Source of the DNA: Linderina pennispora
Taxonomy: Eukaryota; Kickxellomycota; Kickxellomycetes; Kickxellales; Kickxellaceae
Assembly (NCBI RefSeq): GCF_002104995.1
Contig: NW_024468259.1
Location: 186,001-250,000 of the forward strand
DNA length: 64,000 nt
Direction of reading: 5' to 3'
The notes under the pieces were generated by a model, which saw nothing but the letters and a program-made list of their open reading frames with translations, was not told the origin of the DNA and made no database searches. The position numbers and the translations under genes were made by a program. This document shows positions 34,748 to 45,751 of this stretch, piece by piece; within the stretch, counting starts at the first letter, position 1, and each line of letters opens with the position of its first letter.

Positions 34748-34870
34748 TACATCAGCTGGCGCATGGGTTTCCCGGGCCAGTCTCAATATTCTTTCCCTCT
34801 GCGACGTTTTATTTTGTACACTTCGGTCTATTTTGCCTCAAACCCCCGCAAAACAATCTGGCCTACCACG

Positions 34871-36109
34871 ATGCCGCCCATCAAGCATGACACCAGCAGC
34901 AGCAGCGATAGTACATCCAGGGTGTCTCCATCCGCTCATCCCATCGCGACTGCGCAAGCTTTTCTCTACTAAGACTGCATCCCCTGCCAACCATTGTGGT
35001 TCATGGGGGAGCCGGAACCATCCGCAAAGAGAAGATGACGCCTTTGGACGAGAAGGTGCTGCGCAATGGCCTGTACCTAGCAACACAGGCCGGGTATGCA
35101 GGTACTGTACAAGGGCGGCTCAGCCCTCGATGCAGTCGAGGCAGCAGTGCGGGCGCTGGAGGACAACCCGCTATTCAATGCAGGCAAGGGAGCGGTGTTC
35201 AACATCAAGGGGGAGAACCAGCTGGAGGCATCGATAATGGAGGGCCATACGGGGCGGGCGGGTGCGGCAACACAGCTGACGGTGGTGAAGAATCCGATAA
35301 CACTGGCGAAGCACGTAATGGACAGCGACTTCCACGTGTTTCTGGCGAGCAAGGGCGCTGAGGACTACGCATCGCACCAGGGCCTGGATATCGTCGACCG
35401 GTCGTACTTCTGGACCAAGCATAGGTGGGAGCAGCATGAGCGCGGGTTCCTGACCGACGAACTGGACAGCACAGAATGGGATGCAAGCACCATGGCGGAT
35501 GAGCCAGCGGACCACTCTTATCTGCCTCTGGGCACAGTGGGGGCGGTGGCAGTGGATTGTCTCGGGCATGTGGCAGCGGCCACATCTACCGGAGGCATGA
35601 CAAACAAGTGGGATGGCAGAATCGGCGACACGCCGATAATCGGCGCAGGCACATGGGCAGACACGGAGATCGCCGTGAGCAGTACGGGGTCGGGCGAGTA
35701 TTTCATCCGGCAGGGGACGGCGCGGTACATTTCGCTGCGGCACAAGCTGGGCAGGGAGGCGGTTGCCGAGGCGTGTGCCACGGCGATGCGCGAGATGAAG
35801 CGGTCGGGCGGCGACGGTGGCGTGATTGCCATTGACAGGCATGGGAGGTTTTCTATGACGTTCTGCTCGGATGGCATGTACCGGGCGTACTGCTCAGGGG
35901 CGACCAGCCATGAGCCGGTGGTGGGGATTTTTGGACAGCGAGGTGATTGGCCAGCGAGGACCATCACCTGGATGTATGAAATGCTGAGATATTTACTAGT
36001 ATGCGGTGGGTATGTACATGGGTTGTGGGCGTTAGCAATAGACGGCGTGGTCGGTGTGCTCACAGTGCAAGATCATCTCGTCCTCCCGGCAGCTGGCATA
36101 GTTGCATAG
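34871..36109 (+). CDS. Asparaginase / isoaspartyl peptidase (type 2, Ntn hydrolase), frame breaks near the N-terminus
   Basis: An N-terminal-nucleophile hydrolase that should cleave asparagine or isoaspartyl peptides after self-cleavage. Blocks in order: TIVVHGGAGTIRKEK, YKGGSALDAVEAAVRALEDN, PLFNAGKGAVFN, the nucleophile region LGTVGAVAVD (Thr present), AAATSTGGMTNKWDGRIGD, PIIGAGTWAD, and GRFSMTFCSDGMYRAYCSGA. The N-terminal part hops frames: two extra bases between about 34920 and 34990 and one at 35101 (GYA/VLYKGG). Three insertions removed from 1239 nt leave 412 codons. The far C-terminus (after HEPVVGIFGQ) is unlike the family and may itself be out of frame. It is a paralogue of the damaged gene at 19383-20557. 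Confidence 0.82.
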
Positions 36110-36748
36110 CAGGCACATCCAGACGGTGCGAGCACACTAGGCGGGGACGCTCAGTGCGGTGCATTTTTGTTGGTAAATGAAATAAATGAAAGTTGAGGGA
36201 AAGAAGAAAAAACAGGAAGCGGGATGTGCAAAAGGTTTGCGTGTCAAGGGAGGGAGAGATGTGCACATGCATGGGGCTTTATACTCGTGGTGGGAAGGGG
36301 GTCGGATGCAGCGGACTGTTTACTTTATTTGAGCAGAGCGCGTGTATTTCAACGTAAAGAGCAAGCTGCCTTTTTAATAAGGCTGCCGATCGATTCTATT
36401 CTAGGACATAGAAAGCGTGCACAGTGTTCGCATGTAGGTTTTCATTTTGTTTTCCAATGGCGCAAACCGGATACTGGATGTGCATGTATACAAAAACAAA
36501 AAAACTCTGAGCATGTTTGCTAAGAATAACCCTTCCAAGCGATTGGGGTGGGTGGTTGCAAGGGTGAATGCAGCGGAGATCGCTCACACCCCCAAAGAAA
36601 AAGAACATGGTGGAGACCTTATCAATACATGTAAGCACGAACATCAAGAATAAAAAGGTGGTGGTTTATTAACAGGTAGAAAAAAGCGAATGCGCCTGAA
36701 TAGCTCGCCCAGATAAGCAGGGTGGCTATAATAATGGAGCATAATAGC
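36110..36748. other. Gene-free stretch between convergent genes
   Basis: 639 bp of 3' flanking DNA. No protein-like frame or RNA gene recognised. Confidence 0.5.
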
Positions 36749-37048
36749 TCATGTTTCCGGGTGCTCCTCAGGCTCTGCAGCCTGCTCTTCCTCTTCCATC
36801 TCCACATCCTCCACATCCTCCACGGACTCCTCGTCGACCGACGGACTGATGATTTCAGCGAACTCTGACCAGAGCTGCGCGACACGGCCAAAGTTGCTGC
36901 CCAGAGCAACGGCGGACTCGAGGTTCTGGTTGAGCTGGACAAAGTTCCGATTGGCAATGTCCAGGCTTTGGTTGATTTCGACAATCAGGCGCTCCTTCTC
37001 GCGCTCAAACTGCGTGCGGCCCAACGTATACGAGTCAGTCCTCTCCAT
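36749..37048 (-). CDS. DAD1: DASH complex subunit Dad1
   Basis: A 99-residue kinetochore protein of the fungus-specific DASH/Dam1 ring, which couples kinetochores to microtubule plus ends. The diagnostic Dad1 helix is present: FEREKERLIVEINQSLDIAN, then NQNLESAVALGSNFGRVAQL followed by WSEF. The C-terminus is a highly acidic tail rich in E, D and V. The start is the ATG at 37048 (MERTDSYTLG). It lies 136 bp downstream of the MATE transporter on the same strand. Confidence 0.9.
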   Translation of the reverse strand: MERTDSYTLGRTQFEREKERLIVEINQSLDIANRNFVQLNQNLESAVALGSNFGRVAQLWSEFAEIISPSVDEESVEDVEDVEMEEEEQAAEPEEHPET

Positions 37049-37184
37049 TGCCAACAGCGAACTATGGTTTGTATGTGATGTGTTGAGCTTGATGCACCGA
37101 GAAAGGGAACTGATTTATTATAAAGCTGATGCACCGAGCGCTCCCTGCAGTGGGAATACAAAATGGGTAGAATAATTAAAACAT

Positions 37185-38591
37185 TTATGGGTGGTGGGAA
37201 ATGCGCGCCATGCAGAGCTCTACTTCGCGCGACCAGTCGGTGCGCAGAATGGCCACGATATATGCGGCGGCCAACACCGACATGCCGAGCGCAAAGGCCG
37301 CCCACTAGGCCAATAATGCCCAAATCCAGTGCAAACACGGCCATGGCGCCCAATGGCAATACCAGGCAATAGTAGGCACCTATGTTGATGGTGGCCGCCC
37401 ACCTCTGCTTGCCCATGCCGCGCAGTATGCCAGGCACGATGGCGCGCGTGGCGTCGGTCCACTCGATCATGGCGACAATGCGGATCAGCCTACGGGCCAC
37501 CGCCAATACCTCCGGGTCCTTGGTATATACGGCGAGCCAGCGGGCGCCGCAGGTAAAGAAGAAAACCGTGCCCAGCAGACTGTAGATAAGACCGCCAGGA
37601 GATCAAGACCGCGGCGGAGAAGCATGCGCGACTGGTCTGGCCGCGGCCCAGAAGCCTTCCGATGCGCACCGCAGCAGCGCCGCCGACCCCGTGCGGCAAT
37701 TGGTAGACCATCGACATGCTATTGAAGGCTATGGCCTGGGCGGCCAGACTGGTCTTGCCCAGCTGCGCAGCCAGCAGCGTCATTAATTCAAACGCCATAT
37801 ACTCGCCGCACGCCTCCACCATGGCCGGCACTGCCAGAGCATAGAAGCTTGTGGAAATCAATTCCTTCGGGCGGTGGCGGTGCCAGGCCGGCCGCAGTGC
37901 GTCCCAGGCCAAGGTGCAGAAAACCAAGCCCAGGAACATGGCCCAGTAGGAGAACACGGTGATCCAGGCGACCGCCGTGAATGAGGCATGGCGGCGCCAG
38001 ACGAACACGTAGTGGTTCAGCAGATGCACGGGAACGACTGCCGCCAGGACCAATGCGGGCAGGCGCATCTGCGTGTTCGCCTGCACGTACCGCTTCAGGC
38101 ACTCAAAAGCCATCCACGGCCACAGTCCCAATGACAGCACCTTCAAGTACTCGGCCGCCGGCTCTGCCAATTCCCTCGGCTGCCCCAGCACATCATATAC
38201 TGTGGGCATGGCAAACTGCATAATGCACAGTACCACAACATACCAGAGTGTGACGGCGGTCAGCCCGCGCTGCAAGTGCAGGCCGACCTGGCGCCCGCCG
38301 CCGAAATGCGCGAATGACGCGGTGCACAGCGTGTCCAGCGCCGATGCTATGCCTGTGGCCGGGGCGAACGCCAGGATTGGCGCACGTCATGTTCGCCAAT
38401 GCATACCCGCCCAGTGCCTGGCCGCCCCAGGCCCCCAGGGAGATGAGGTTGAGGAATCCGAACAGGTAGTGGAGGTAGTACGAGCCGATTAGCGGCAGGG
38501 AGGCTTTGCCGAGCCACGAGAGCTCGTGCGCCAGAGAATCGGGCGAGGACTGGCTGCCATGCAGCGGCTGGGTTTCGTCGTCTGTCGGCAT
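37185..38591 (-). CDS. MATE-family efflux transporter, three frame breaks
   Basis: A multidrug and toxic compound extrusion transporter, predicted to export organic cations or conjugates by H+ or Na+ antiport. From the ATG at 38591 the MatE blocks appear in order: LPLIGSYYLHYLFGFLNLIS, ALDTLCTASFAHFG, VLSLGLWPWMAFECLKRYVQ, PAMVEACGEYMAFE, GVGGAAAVRIGRLLG, and EWTDATRAIVPGILRGMGKQ. Three one-base insertions (near 38377, 37594 and 37306) move the frame. Correcting all three gives 1404 nt, 467 residues, a normal MATE length with twelve helices, and a plausible cytosolic end ILRTDWSREVELCMARI. A TATA box lies 75 bp upstream. Confidence 0.87.
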
Positions 38592-39123
38592 AATAGCTAG
38601 TGTACAAAGAGGAAGAAAGAGGATGCCAGGAACACAAGACATGGTGACCGCTATTTGCTCCCTTCTTTATATACCCCCCGACTCGGACAAGCGGAGCTGG
38701 CCCGAAGAGCAAATCCTTCATTTCGCTCAGCCCCTTGTCTCCGAGAGTCACCTGAGCACTACTCACTGGCCAGATGTGCTCTAAACTGCTGCCTTGACGA
38801 ACTGCGGGATATTTTGGTTTATCTTTAAAGATCAGACAGGAACCCACTAGCGAGGCAGGTTCACAGAGCCAAGGTCAATTGCAAAAAAAATTGCCGATTC
38901 GCTAGCCTATGCCTGTTCCGTCGGGCTGCCCCTGCGGGTGTGGCAGCAGTGACAGGGTTGCTAAAGGGGTTATCGTCCTGAGAGCGGCAGGCTCAGCAAC
39001 TATGCATTATCTCATGCCAGATGGGTAACGGATCATTCCGGCTCTCTGCCAGGCCATCGGGGGATTCAGGACAAGTAGTCAATTAGTTCGCAAAACACAT
39101 AAAAAAATTTATAGAAATGGAGT
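38592..39123. other. Intergenic region with MATE promoter
   Basis: 532 bp containing the MATE TATA box and leader and the 3' flank of the Uds1 gene. No other gene is seen. Confidence 0.5.
38665..38673 (-). promoter_or_regulatory. TATA box of the MATE gene
   Basis: TATATAAAG on the minus strand, about 75 bp before the ATG at 38591. Confidence 0.55.
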
Positions 39124-42100
39124 TCAGGCGGTCTGCACGCCGCGCGTGGACGTGTTCCATACCCGGGACTCAGAGGCCTGGACGGCGTCACGGGCGTCGC
39201 CGCGCATCTGGTCGGCCAGGGCCTGGATGCGCTCAATGTCCTGGTCGCGGCGGGCTATGACCTGGTGCAGCAGCTCGTTGAATTCCGCGCGTATCTCGGC
39301 CGCCTGCGGGTGGCTGACAGGGATGGCGGTCAGCTGCGCAAACTTGCTGGGCCTGGGCACCTGCTCCTCGGGCCGTTTCGCCCACTCGGCAGAACCCAGT
39401 CTGCCGGAAATCTGCTCGACGACCTCACCGGCGGTCTGTTCCTCAGCCCTCAGACAGCGCGCCCACAGCTCGCCCGCCTCCTTCTCGAGCCTGGCCTTGT
39501 CGCGCTCGGCGCGCAGCACCTTGTCGCGCATGCGGGAGATCTGGGCCAGCACGTGGGCAATGTCCTGCTGCACCGAGTCCTCCTTGATCTGCCGCATCTG
39601 GCAGTGCTTCTTCAGATTGTTGTAGCGCTCCTGCGTGTCGCCGAGCTCGACGCGCGCCAACCGCGTCTGCTCGTCCAGCTCGTAGATTAGCGATTTGAGC
39701 CGCCGGACTTCGGTGCTGGCGGCCTGTGCCAGCGGCACCAGCCCGGCCACCTGCTGCGGCACGCCGTCTATGCCCTGCTGTGTGCCCAGCGACTGCGAGC
39801 TGGGGGCCCGGTGCAGTGGCTCGGCTGGCACCTCCGGGCTAATGCCTAGGTAGTTGGACTTGAGGCCCTGCAGGAACCCGGTGCGTGTGCGCGACGCCGG
39901 CCGCAATGGTGAGGAGCGCGGCAGTGAGCCGGTGTCGCTGGGCAGCGCCATCTGCAATGTGGCTGCAATTTCGCCGATGCTGGCGCAGATTTCCTCGAGC
40001 TCGTCCTCGCGGTTGCGCAGCGCATCCTCCTTGGCCATCAGCTTGAGCGAGTACATCTCATGCACCTGTCCGATTTCGTCAGTGCGCGGCTCGCTGGCCA
40101 GCAGCACATTGGCGTCCTTCAGCTTCTGCACGTAGTCGCCCAACACCGGCTCGGCCGCCGGCTCCGTGCTCTCCATGTCCTGCTGCAGCTGCGCAAGCTG
40201 GTCCTCCAGCTCACTGCAGCGCATGCGCAGCGGCTCAAGCTCGGCCACCTGCTTTTGCAGGGAATCAGTCTCGGCGGTCTTCAGCTCGAGGTCCTGCTGC
40301 AGCCCGGCGATGCGCTGGCTGTGGTCTGCCACGTGCTCGATACTCCCGATGACAGCTGGTGAGCTCACCGCGCTGTCAGCCGAAGGCACCGACAGGGCGC
40401 GGATCTGGGCATTGTCCTGCATCGCCTTCACGTCCTGCGACAGCCGCTCGATGTTGTCGAGAAGCCGCTGGCGCTCCTCGTCCCACGCACTCTTGGCCTT
40501 GTCGTGCTTGGCCGCGAGATCCTTGGTGGTCTCGTCGATGCGGCGCTCGGAGCTCTCGGAGGCGCGGGTGAGCTTCTCGCGCTGCTGCGCAATGGCCAGG
40601 CCCTGGGCCTCGCGCAGGCGCTTCTCGGTGCCCAGGTCCATCAGCAGCTGCATGTTGGTCTCGTGCAGCTTCAGCGACTCGCTGTACAGTCCTGCACACC
40701 CGCCCACTGCTGCCGCCAGCAGCTGCATGGCGCCCGTAGCCGCTGGTGCGTCCCACGAATCAGCAGTTGGCTTCTCGAGCGCGTCAATAGAGGCGCCTGC
40801 GTCGACAAACTTGAGCGACATGGCTGGACTCGCTGGCACTGTCGAGCCCGCGTCGTCGTCAGATGGCGTGGGAAGGGAGCCCTGGTGCAGCGCCCTGATT
40901 TCGCGCAGCGCCGGAACCGCCGCAGCTACGCCAGACGCAAATGCCTCGACGCACTGCCAGCCCTTGTCGGCGCGCCCACGTGCCTGCTCCAGGCTGTTCT
41001 GCGCTGCCTCGGCCATCTCGGCGGCCTGCGCGCGCAGATCCGTGAGCTGCTGCAGCATCTCCTGCTTCTGCAGCAGCGCATCGTCGAGTCGCGCCTCGAG
41101 CGCACGTGCGCGCTGCTCGGCGTCAGACTTGTGCTCGCGCAGAACCGCCACTTCGCCGGTGAGCCGCTCGACCGCCCGGTTGGCGCTGTGCCGCGTCAAT
41201 GGCGTCTCGGGGTCGGAGTCGTCGGTCTCGCGGGCCACGCACCGCTGCTGCAGCACGCGCACCTGCTCCTCCAGCGCCCGCTGCGCCTGCGCGGCCTCGC
41301 TGGTGAGACGGTCGCGCTCGCTGCGGTGGGAAAGGCGAAGCCCCGCCAGCTGTTGCTCGAGGGACGCGCAGCGCTCGCTCATGCGCTGGGCATAGCCGCG
41401 GGCGCCATCCTCGATGCGCGCAGCATCGCCAGCCAGGGAGCGCAGGGCAGCGGCCAGGACGGCTTCCTGGTGGTCGTGCAGCCCACTCTCCATCAGCCGG
41501 AGCTTCGTGGATAGCTCGGAGATTTCGACCTCGACCTGCTGCACCCGGGTGTTGGCGCTGCTGAGCTCCTCGGCGTGCTGCTGGTTCTTGGCCTTGAACA
41601 TCCCGCCGTTCTTGTGCAGCTCCGCCAGGCTTTTGGCCGAGTCGCGCATGCGCATTTCCAGCGCCAGCCGCGTGCGTGCCGACTGCAGCCGCGACTTGGC
41701 CGCCGGCACCTCGCGCACGTACCGCTCGTAGTCCGCCTGCGCCAGGATCTTGCCTGAACCCATATGCAGCAGCACCGCCGCCACGCTGCCTGCTGCTGAA
41801 TGAATCGAGCCGCCTGCTGCCGTTGACAGCGCCGGGTCGAGCCGGTCGAAGGACCGCGTGCCTAGCGCCTGCACCAGCGCTCCAAATAGGCTTTGGTCTG
41901 TCTGTAGATCAAGCTCGGCCGGCTCATCCTCTGCTGCCTCTGATGTCTGCGACAGCGCCCGCTGCCGCCCCAGCTCTGCAAGAGCGGCGGAGCTAGGCCG
42001 CGCATTGGCCACGACCGACCCGGGGCGCCGGAACGACCCGTGCCGCGAGCTGAACGTCCCGCTCGGGCTGTTGGCAGCGCTGGACGACCGGCTGCGACCC

Positions 42101-43611
42101 GCCTCCGTGGCCAGCTTTGCTCCGATGCTGGTGCGCGGCGACACCCCGCGGTAGGCGTCGCTGATGGCCACTGGGTCGGTGACAATGCGCAGGCTGTCTG
42201 GCTCGCCAAATGCTGTGTGTACCGAGCCGCGTCGCTTCGACAGTCCGTCGCTGCGCAGCCCACGCAACGCCGCCTGCGTCTCCTTCTCTGCCCCCAGGCT
42301 GCCCTGCGACTGCGTGAAGCTGACCTGCACGCCGGCCGCAATCGTAGCCGTCGGCTCGCTTGTCATTGCCTTGAGCCGCGACCGGTACAGACCCTCGTCG
42401 CTCAGATCGCTGGCGAATGAGCTGCCGCCAGGCGTGTCCACGTGCGGCACCCGGTACGGGAAGCCCTCTGCATCTTCCAGCTCCGATGGCTTATCCGCAT
42501 GCTCACCGCTGCTCTCAGGGAGGCTTGCCTGGCTGCTGGTCTCTGGCCCAGCCTCAAGTGTCTCTGCCCGCTGCCTGACCGATCCCCCGGCAACTGACGA
42601 CGCCCGGCTATGCCTGCCGCCCGGACTAGCAGCGCTGGCATCGCCGAATTTGCCAAACAGCGCCGCTATACTGCGCGCATCCTTTGTTCCCTGCGACGAC
42701 CCGTCGAACAGCGACACACGCTCCGAGACCGACGGCGAGTTCGAGTGCCGCCGCGCAATCACCGGGGTTGTCAGCGGCAGTGCCTCGGATGTCTCGGCTG
42801 CCTCGCCCAGGTTGGACTGGCTGAACCGGTTCGCCAGGTTCTTGATCCGGTCGCTGATGACTCGCCGGCTCGCCGCATCTGCTGCCTGCGCCGCCGGCGA
42901 CGTCCGATCGAACCCAGCCTCGTCGCCCGGCAGCGCACCGAATCCCATCGACTTGTCGCTGTCCACCGTCACAGCCGAGTTGATTTTTTCGACACGTGTC
43001 GTGCTGCGTGCTCCCGGGCTTGTGTCAATGCCCGGCAGCCCAGTCATGCCGGCCAATGCCGAGGTGGTGCGCATGGGGAACTCTCCCTCCTGCATGTCAT
43101 TCGGCTGCGGTGTCGCCTGCGGTGTCGCCTGCGGTGTCGCCTGCTCAATGCTCGCCTTGTCGCTGCTGGGCGAGTGCCGGTCCTCCAGAGTGCTGGGCGT
43201 CAAGGGAGCGCTGCTCACCAGCGACTTCTCCGGCGACGTCCCGAGAATCGAGTCCGCCACTGGCGACCCCAGGCTGTTCATGCGGAAGTTGCTGCTGCCC
43301 CGCGGTGCGTCTCGCCGGATCTCCTCCATCGTCGCCTTGGTCACAGGCCCCGCGTGGCCCTCCATCGCCAGGTGCCGGATCTGCGGGTGGCTGCCGCTAC
43401 GCAGCCGGCTCTGCGCCTGCGCTGCGCTGCCGTTCCCCCACAGCTTCTTTTGCCCCGAGCCCGGTGACTGTGCCTCGTCGCTCCTCTTTTCGCTTTTGCT
43501 GCCTCGCTACACCCAAACCACGAGTGCTTGTCCATCAGTTCCCTCAGCTGCAAGCTGTAATCAGAATACCGCAAAGAGATGTCCGCATGAACTTACCAGA
43601 AGCCGCTTCAT
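39124..43611 (-). CDS. Large Uds1-domain coiled-coil protein (two exons)
   Basis: A 1465-residue protein. A 15-nt first exon (43597-43611, MKRLL) and a 90-bp intron (43507-43596, GTAAGT...GTGTAG) join in frame to a 4383-nt second exon; the intron removes the only upstream stop. Without it, translation would start at 43365. The N-terminal 500 residues are Ser-rich and disordered, with ATPQ repeated three times. A segment near residues 590-650 (YERYVREVPAAKSRLQSART, then LALEMRMRDSAKSLAELH) matches the fungal Uds1 (up-regulated during septation) domain. The remainder is long coiled coil, including RRLKSLIYELDEQTRLARVE near the C-terminus. The role is not established; a septum, polarity or spindle-pole scaffold is plausible. 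The frame is intact over the whole second exon. Confidence 0.8.
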
Positions 43612-44221
43612 CGCTCTGTCTGTGTTGTTGTTGCTGCTGTGTTGTGGCTGGTACCGTTTGCAAATAATGCCAGGATAAATTTTCTGAAAGAACTGTTTTG
43701 CAAAGGATATAGAGGACAAATATTCCCTGTCAGGGCTCTCCCAGTAGCTATGCCTCTCTCTACGTCAAGAAATAAAAGACCGTCTGAGGGTGAAACCAGC
43801 CCGTGCGCCTAGGATTATGAAAATGGTGGAGAAAGTTGATGTGGTGGAGAAAGCTGGGTCGTTTCTCTTTTTAGCGCATACGCCAAAGTATAGTAGAGAA
43901 TCCTCCGCTAACACTATTCCGAACTGGGGGGAGGGGCGTTCTTGGTTGTATTGGTCCACGCTGCTAAACCTTCCAGCGTTTCAAATTAATATGAACCGAG
44001 GAGGAGTGTTGGACAAGACTAAAAACTCTAATAATTCACTGCAATGAGAAAAGAAAGAAAAACCGCTTGCTAAGAAGAAAGAGGAGAACAACCGCTGCTG
44101 AGGGGATGTGCCCCTACTCTAGATTGTTAGCCTTGGGAATTAGGGACCAAAGGGGCGAAAGGCCCGCTCCCAGCATTCTCGAGCGACCCCTACTGATCAC
44201 CAGCTCCCCCTCCCACACCAC
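43612..44221. other. Intergenic region upstream of the Uds1 gene
   Basis: About 610 bp covering the Uds1 promoter and the 3' flank of NDUFAF2. No gene-like frame. Confidence 0.5.
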
Positions 44222-44742
44222 TCACTGGCCGCGCCGGCTCTTCGTCTCTGCCTGTGTCCAGCCCTCCGGCTGGTAATCCTCGCCAGGCGAGCTCTTCTGG
44301 AACGCCTCTACAGCAAAAAAAAAAAAAAAGAAACGACAACTATTAGACTCAGGAACTCAATCCCAGCTCCTCCCCTACTCACGTTACACATACTCTGTTT
44401 GCTGCCCTCGATTGCCCGCTGCTCCCGCTCCTGCAGCATCCTGACATTCATGTCCATCTGCTGCCGCCGCTCAATGTCCGCCAGCAGCTCCTCCGCCGTG
44501 GGCGCATCTATGCGCGTGTGCCGCATCCACGCCTGCCACTGCACCGGGATCCGGTCGTCGCGGAACTCGCTCACCGCGAACCGCTCGCGGTACATCACGT
44601 GCCGCCGCGTCCGCCTGCTCCCCACATTGAACGCCCGCTCAAAATACATGTTGCCCTCCAGGTCCATGCCCCGGAACACGTCGCGCCGCCACGGAAACCG
44701 CAGCGACTTCCACTGCATGTACGCTGTCCTAATAATCCCCAT
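44222..44742 (-). CDS. NDUFAF2: Complex I assembly factor NDUFAF2 / mimitin (two exons)
   Basis: A 147-residue mitochondrial protein of the NDUFA12/B17.2 family, paralogue type B17.2L, needed for late assembly of NADH:ubiquinone oxidoreductase. Exon 1 is 44383-44742 and the intron 44306-44382 (77 bp, GTGAGT...GTAGAG with a 15-T tract). Exon 2 (44222-44305) encodes AFQKSSPGEDYQPEGWTQ and ends in SRRGQ. Hallmarks are DLEGNMYFE, RRHVMY, and DDRIPVQWQAWMRHTRIDAP followed by TAEELLADIERR. The acceptor used is the second AG of TAGAG; the first would shift the frame. Its presence implies the organism has respiratory complex I. Confidence 0.88.
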
Positions 44743-45146
44743 TTGTGCGGTAAGAATGATAAAGAAATATGCTGGTTTCTAGCCCCCTCACCGGACTGGC
44801 TCGGCTCGTGCTGTGGGACTCCGCTCACTGCACACGAGTGAATCGATTATGGACATTCCTCCACCACAAATGCCGCCAGTGGTCTCTGCACATAATCCTG
44901 GACCACCCACTGGACCACCTGCACACATATACGTGCACACATGCCATATGCCTCCCCAGTGCCACATGCACTCTGCATGCTTTAAAAATAGAAACGCAGC
45001 CCAGCCACCATCTTTACTCACAACAGATAGCCCCATTCTTTGTAGCACATTCATCCAAAAAAAAAAAAAAAAAAAAGCAGTATCACCTACAAACTCCAAA
45101 AAGATAGGTGCATTCAAAGAACATCGGTGCAATGCCAAAATGAGAC
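44743..45146. other. Intergenic region between NDUFAF2 and tRNA-Ala
   Basis: About 400 bp with the NDUFAF2 promoter. It includes a run of about 20 A at 45058-45076. No gene is seen. Confidence 0.5.
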
Positions 45147-45151
45147 AAAAA
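45147..45151 (-). terminator. RNA polymerase III terminator of tRNA-Ala
   Basis: A TTTTT run on the minus strand begins 4 nt after the tRNA 3' end, as expected for Pol III termination. Confidence 0.75.
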
Positions 45152-45154
45152 GTG

Positions 45155-45227
45155 TGGAGGACCTGGGTATCGATCCCAGTGCCTCACGCATGCGAAGCGC
45201 GCGCTCTACCATTTGAGCTAGACCCCC
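45155..45227 (-). tRNA. tRNA-Ala(CGC)
   Basis: A 73-nt cloverleaf without intron. Acceptor GGGGGTC pairs with GTCCTCC. It contains the G3:U70 wobble that identifies alanine tRNAs and one U6:U67 mismatch. D arm GCTC...GAGC; anticodon stem CGCGC/GCGTG with loop TTCGCAT, anticodon CGC (reads GCG, alanine); T stem CTGGG/CCCAG with loop ATCGATA. The loop starts with A where T54 is usual, while T55, C56, G57 and A58 are normal. A discriminator A and a downstream T5 terminator complete the gene. An LTR retrotransposon begins 49 bp upstream of its 5' end. Confidence 0.9.
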
Positions 45228-45272
45228 AGTCATTGGATCTCAAGAGGATTGCTGATCAAATTCTCTTTCCAA

Positions 45273-45276
45273 CTTC
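45273..45276. repeat. Target-site duplication, left copy
   Basis: CTTC next to the 3' LTR, matched by CTTC at 51618-51621 on the other side. A fifth base (A) matches only if the last base of the LTR is counted, so a 5-bp duplication cannot be excluded. Confidence 0.8.
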
Positions 45277-45751
45277 TGTCGTGTCTGCAGCGAGCAGCAT
45301 TTCCTCCTGGTCGGAGGTGACTGCTCCCACAGAGGGTTGGGGGGCATTCGGGCTTGCTGTACCTGCCCCTCTCGGCGTACTCGGAGAAGTAGGCATCGTC
45401 ATAATAGTGTTTGGAAATATAATAAATTGAGGTCACAAATATGGAAAGTCTGTTCAGCGGTCGTCGGTCGTTCTCTCTGTCTTTCGTCGATTATGTTTTC
45501 TCTGTCTGTCTACAATCCATACCTTTTATAGTAGGATATTACCCTGCTCAACACGGCGACGTCGACTACATTTGTCAGCGTCGGGCACTTATGCACAACC
45601 ATGGAAGGTCGCGACATACATACCACCCATATATGGCGTATCGGGTGGCGCAGTAGCAACCAGTCGTTGTCGATCACTCGGGCATCAGATCATCGGGCAA
45701 TTCGGGGGCTCGGCTCGGAGCTTCAAGCCCAGACGTCGTAGACGCACGACA
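45277..45751 (-). repeat. 3' LTR of the Ty3/gypsy element
   Basis: 475 bp, TG...CA ends. It is identical to the 5' LTR except for one adjacent pair of bases near 45545 (TG here, CA there on the plus strand). Its first 78 bases (element orientation) encode the last 25 residues and the stop of Gag-Pol. Confidence 0.95.

Noticed and set aside
40166-41395. A 409-codon plus-strand open frame, Ser/Cys-rich
   Set aside because: It is antisense to the Uds1 coiled-coil gene and has unnatural composition.
43507-43520. A 12-bp GT...AG segment that could be read as an intron in the Uds1 gene
   Set aside because: It is too short to splice; the 90-bp intron ending at the same AG gives a better in-frame join.
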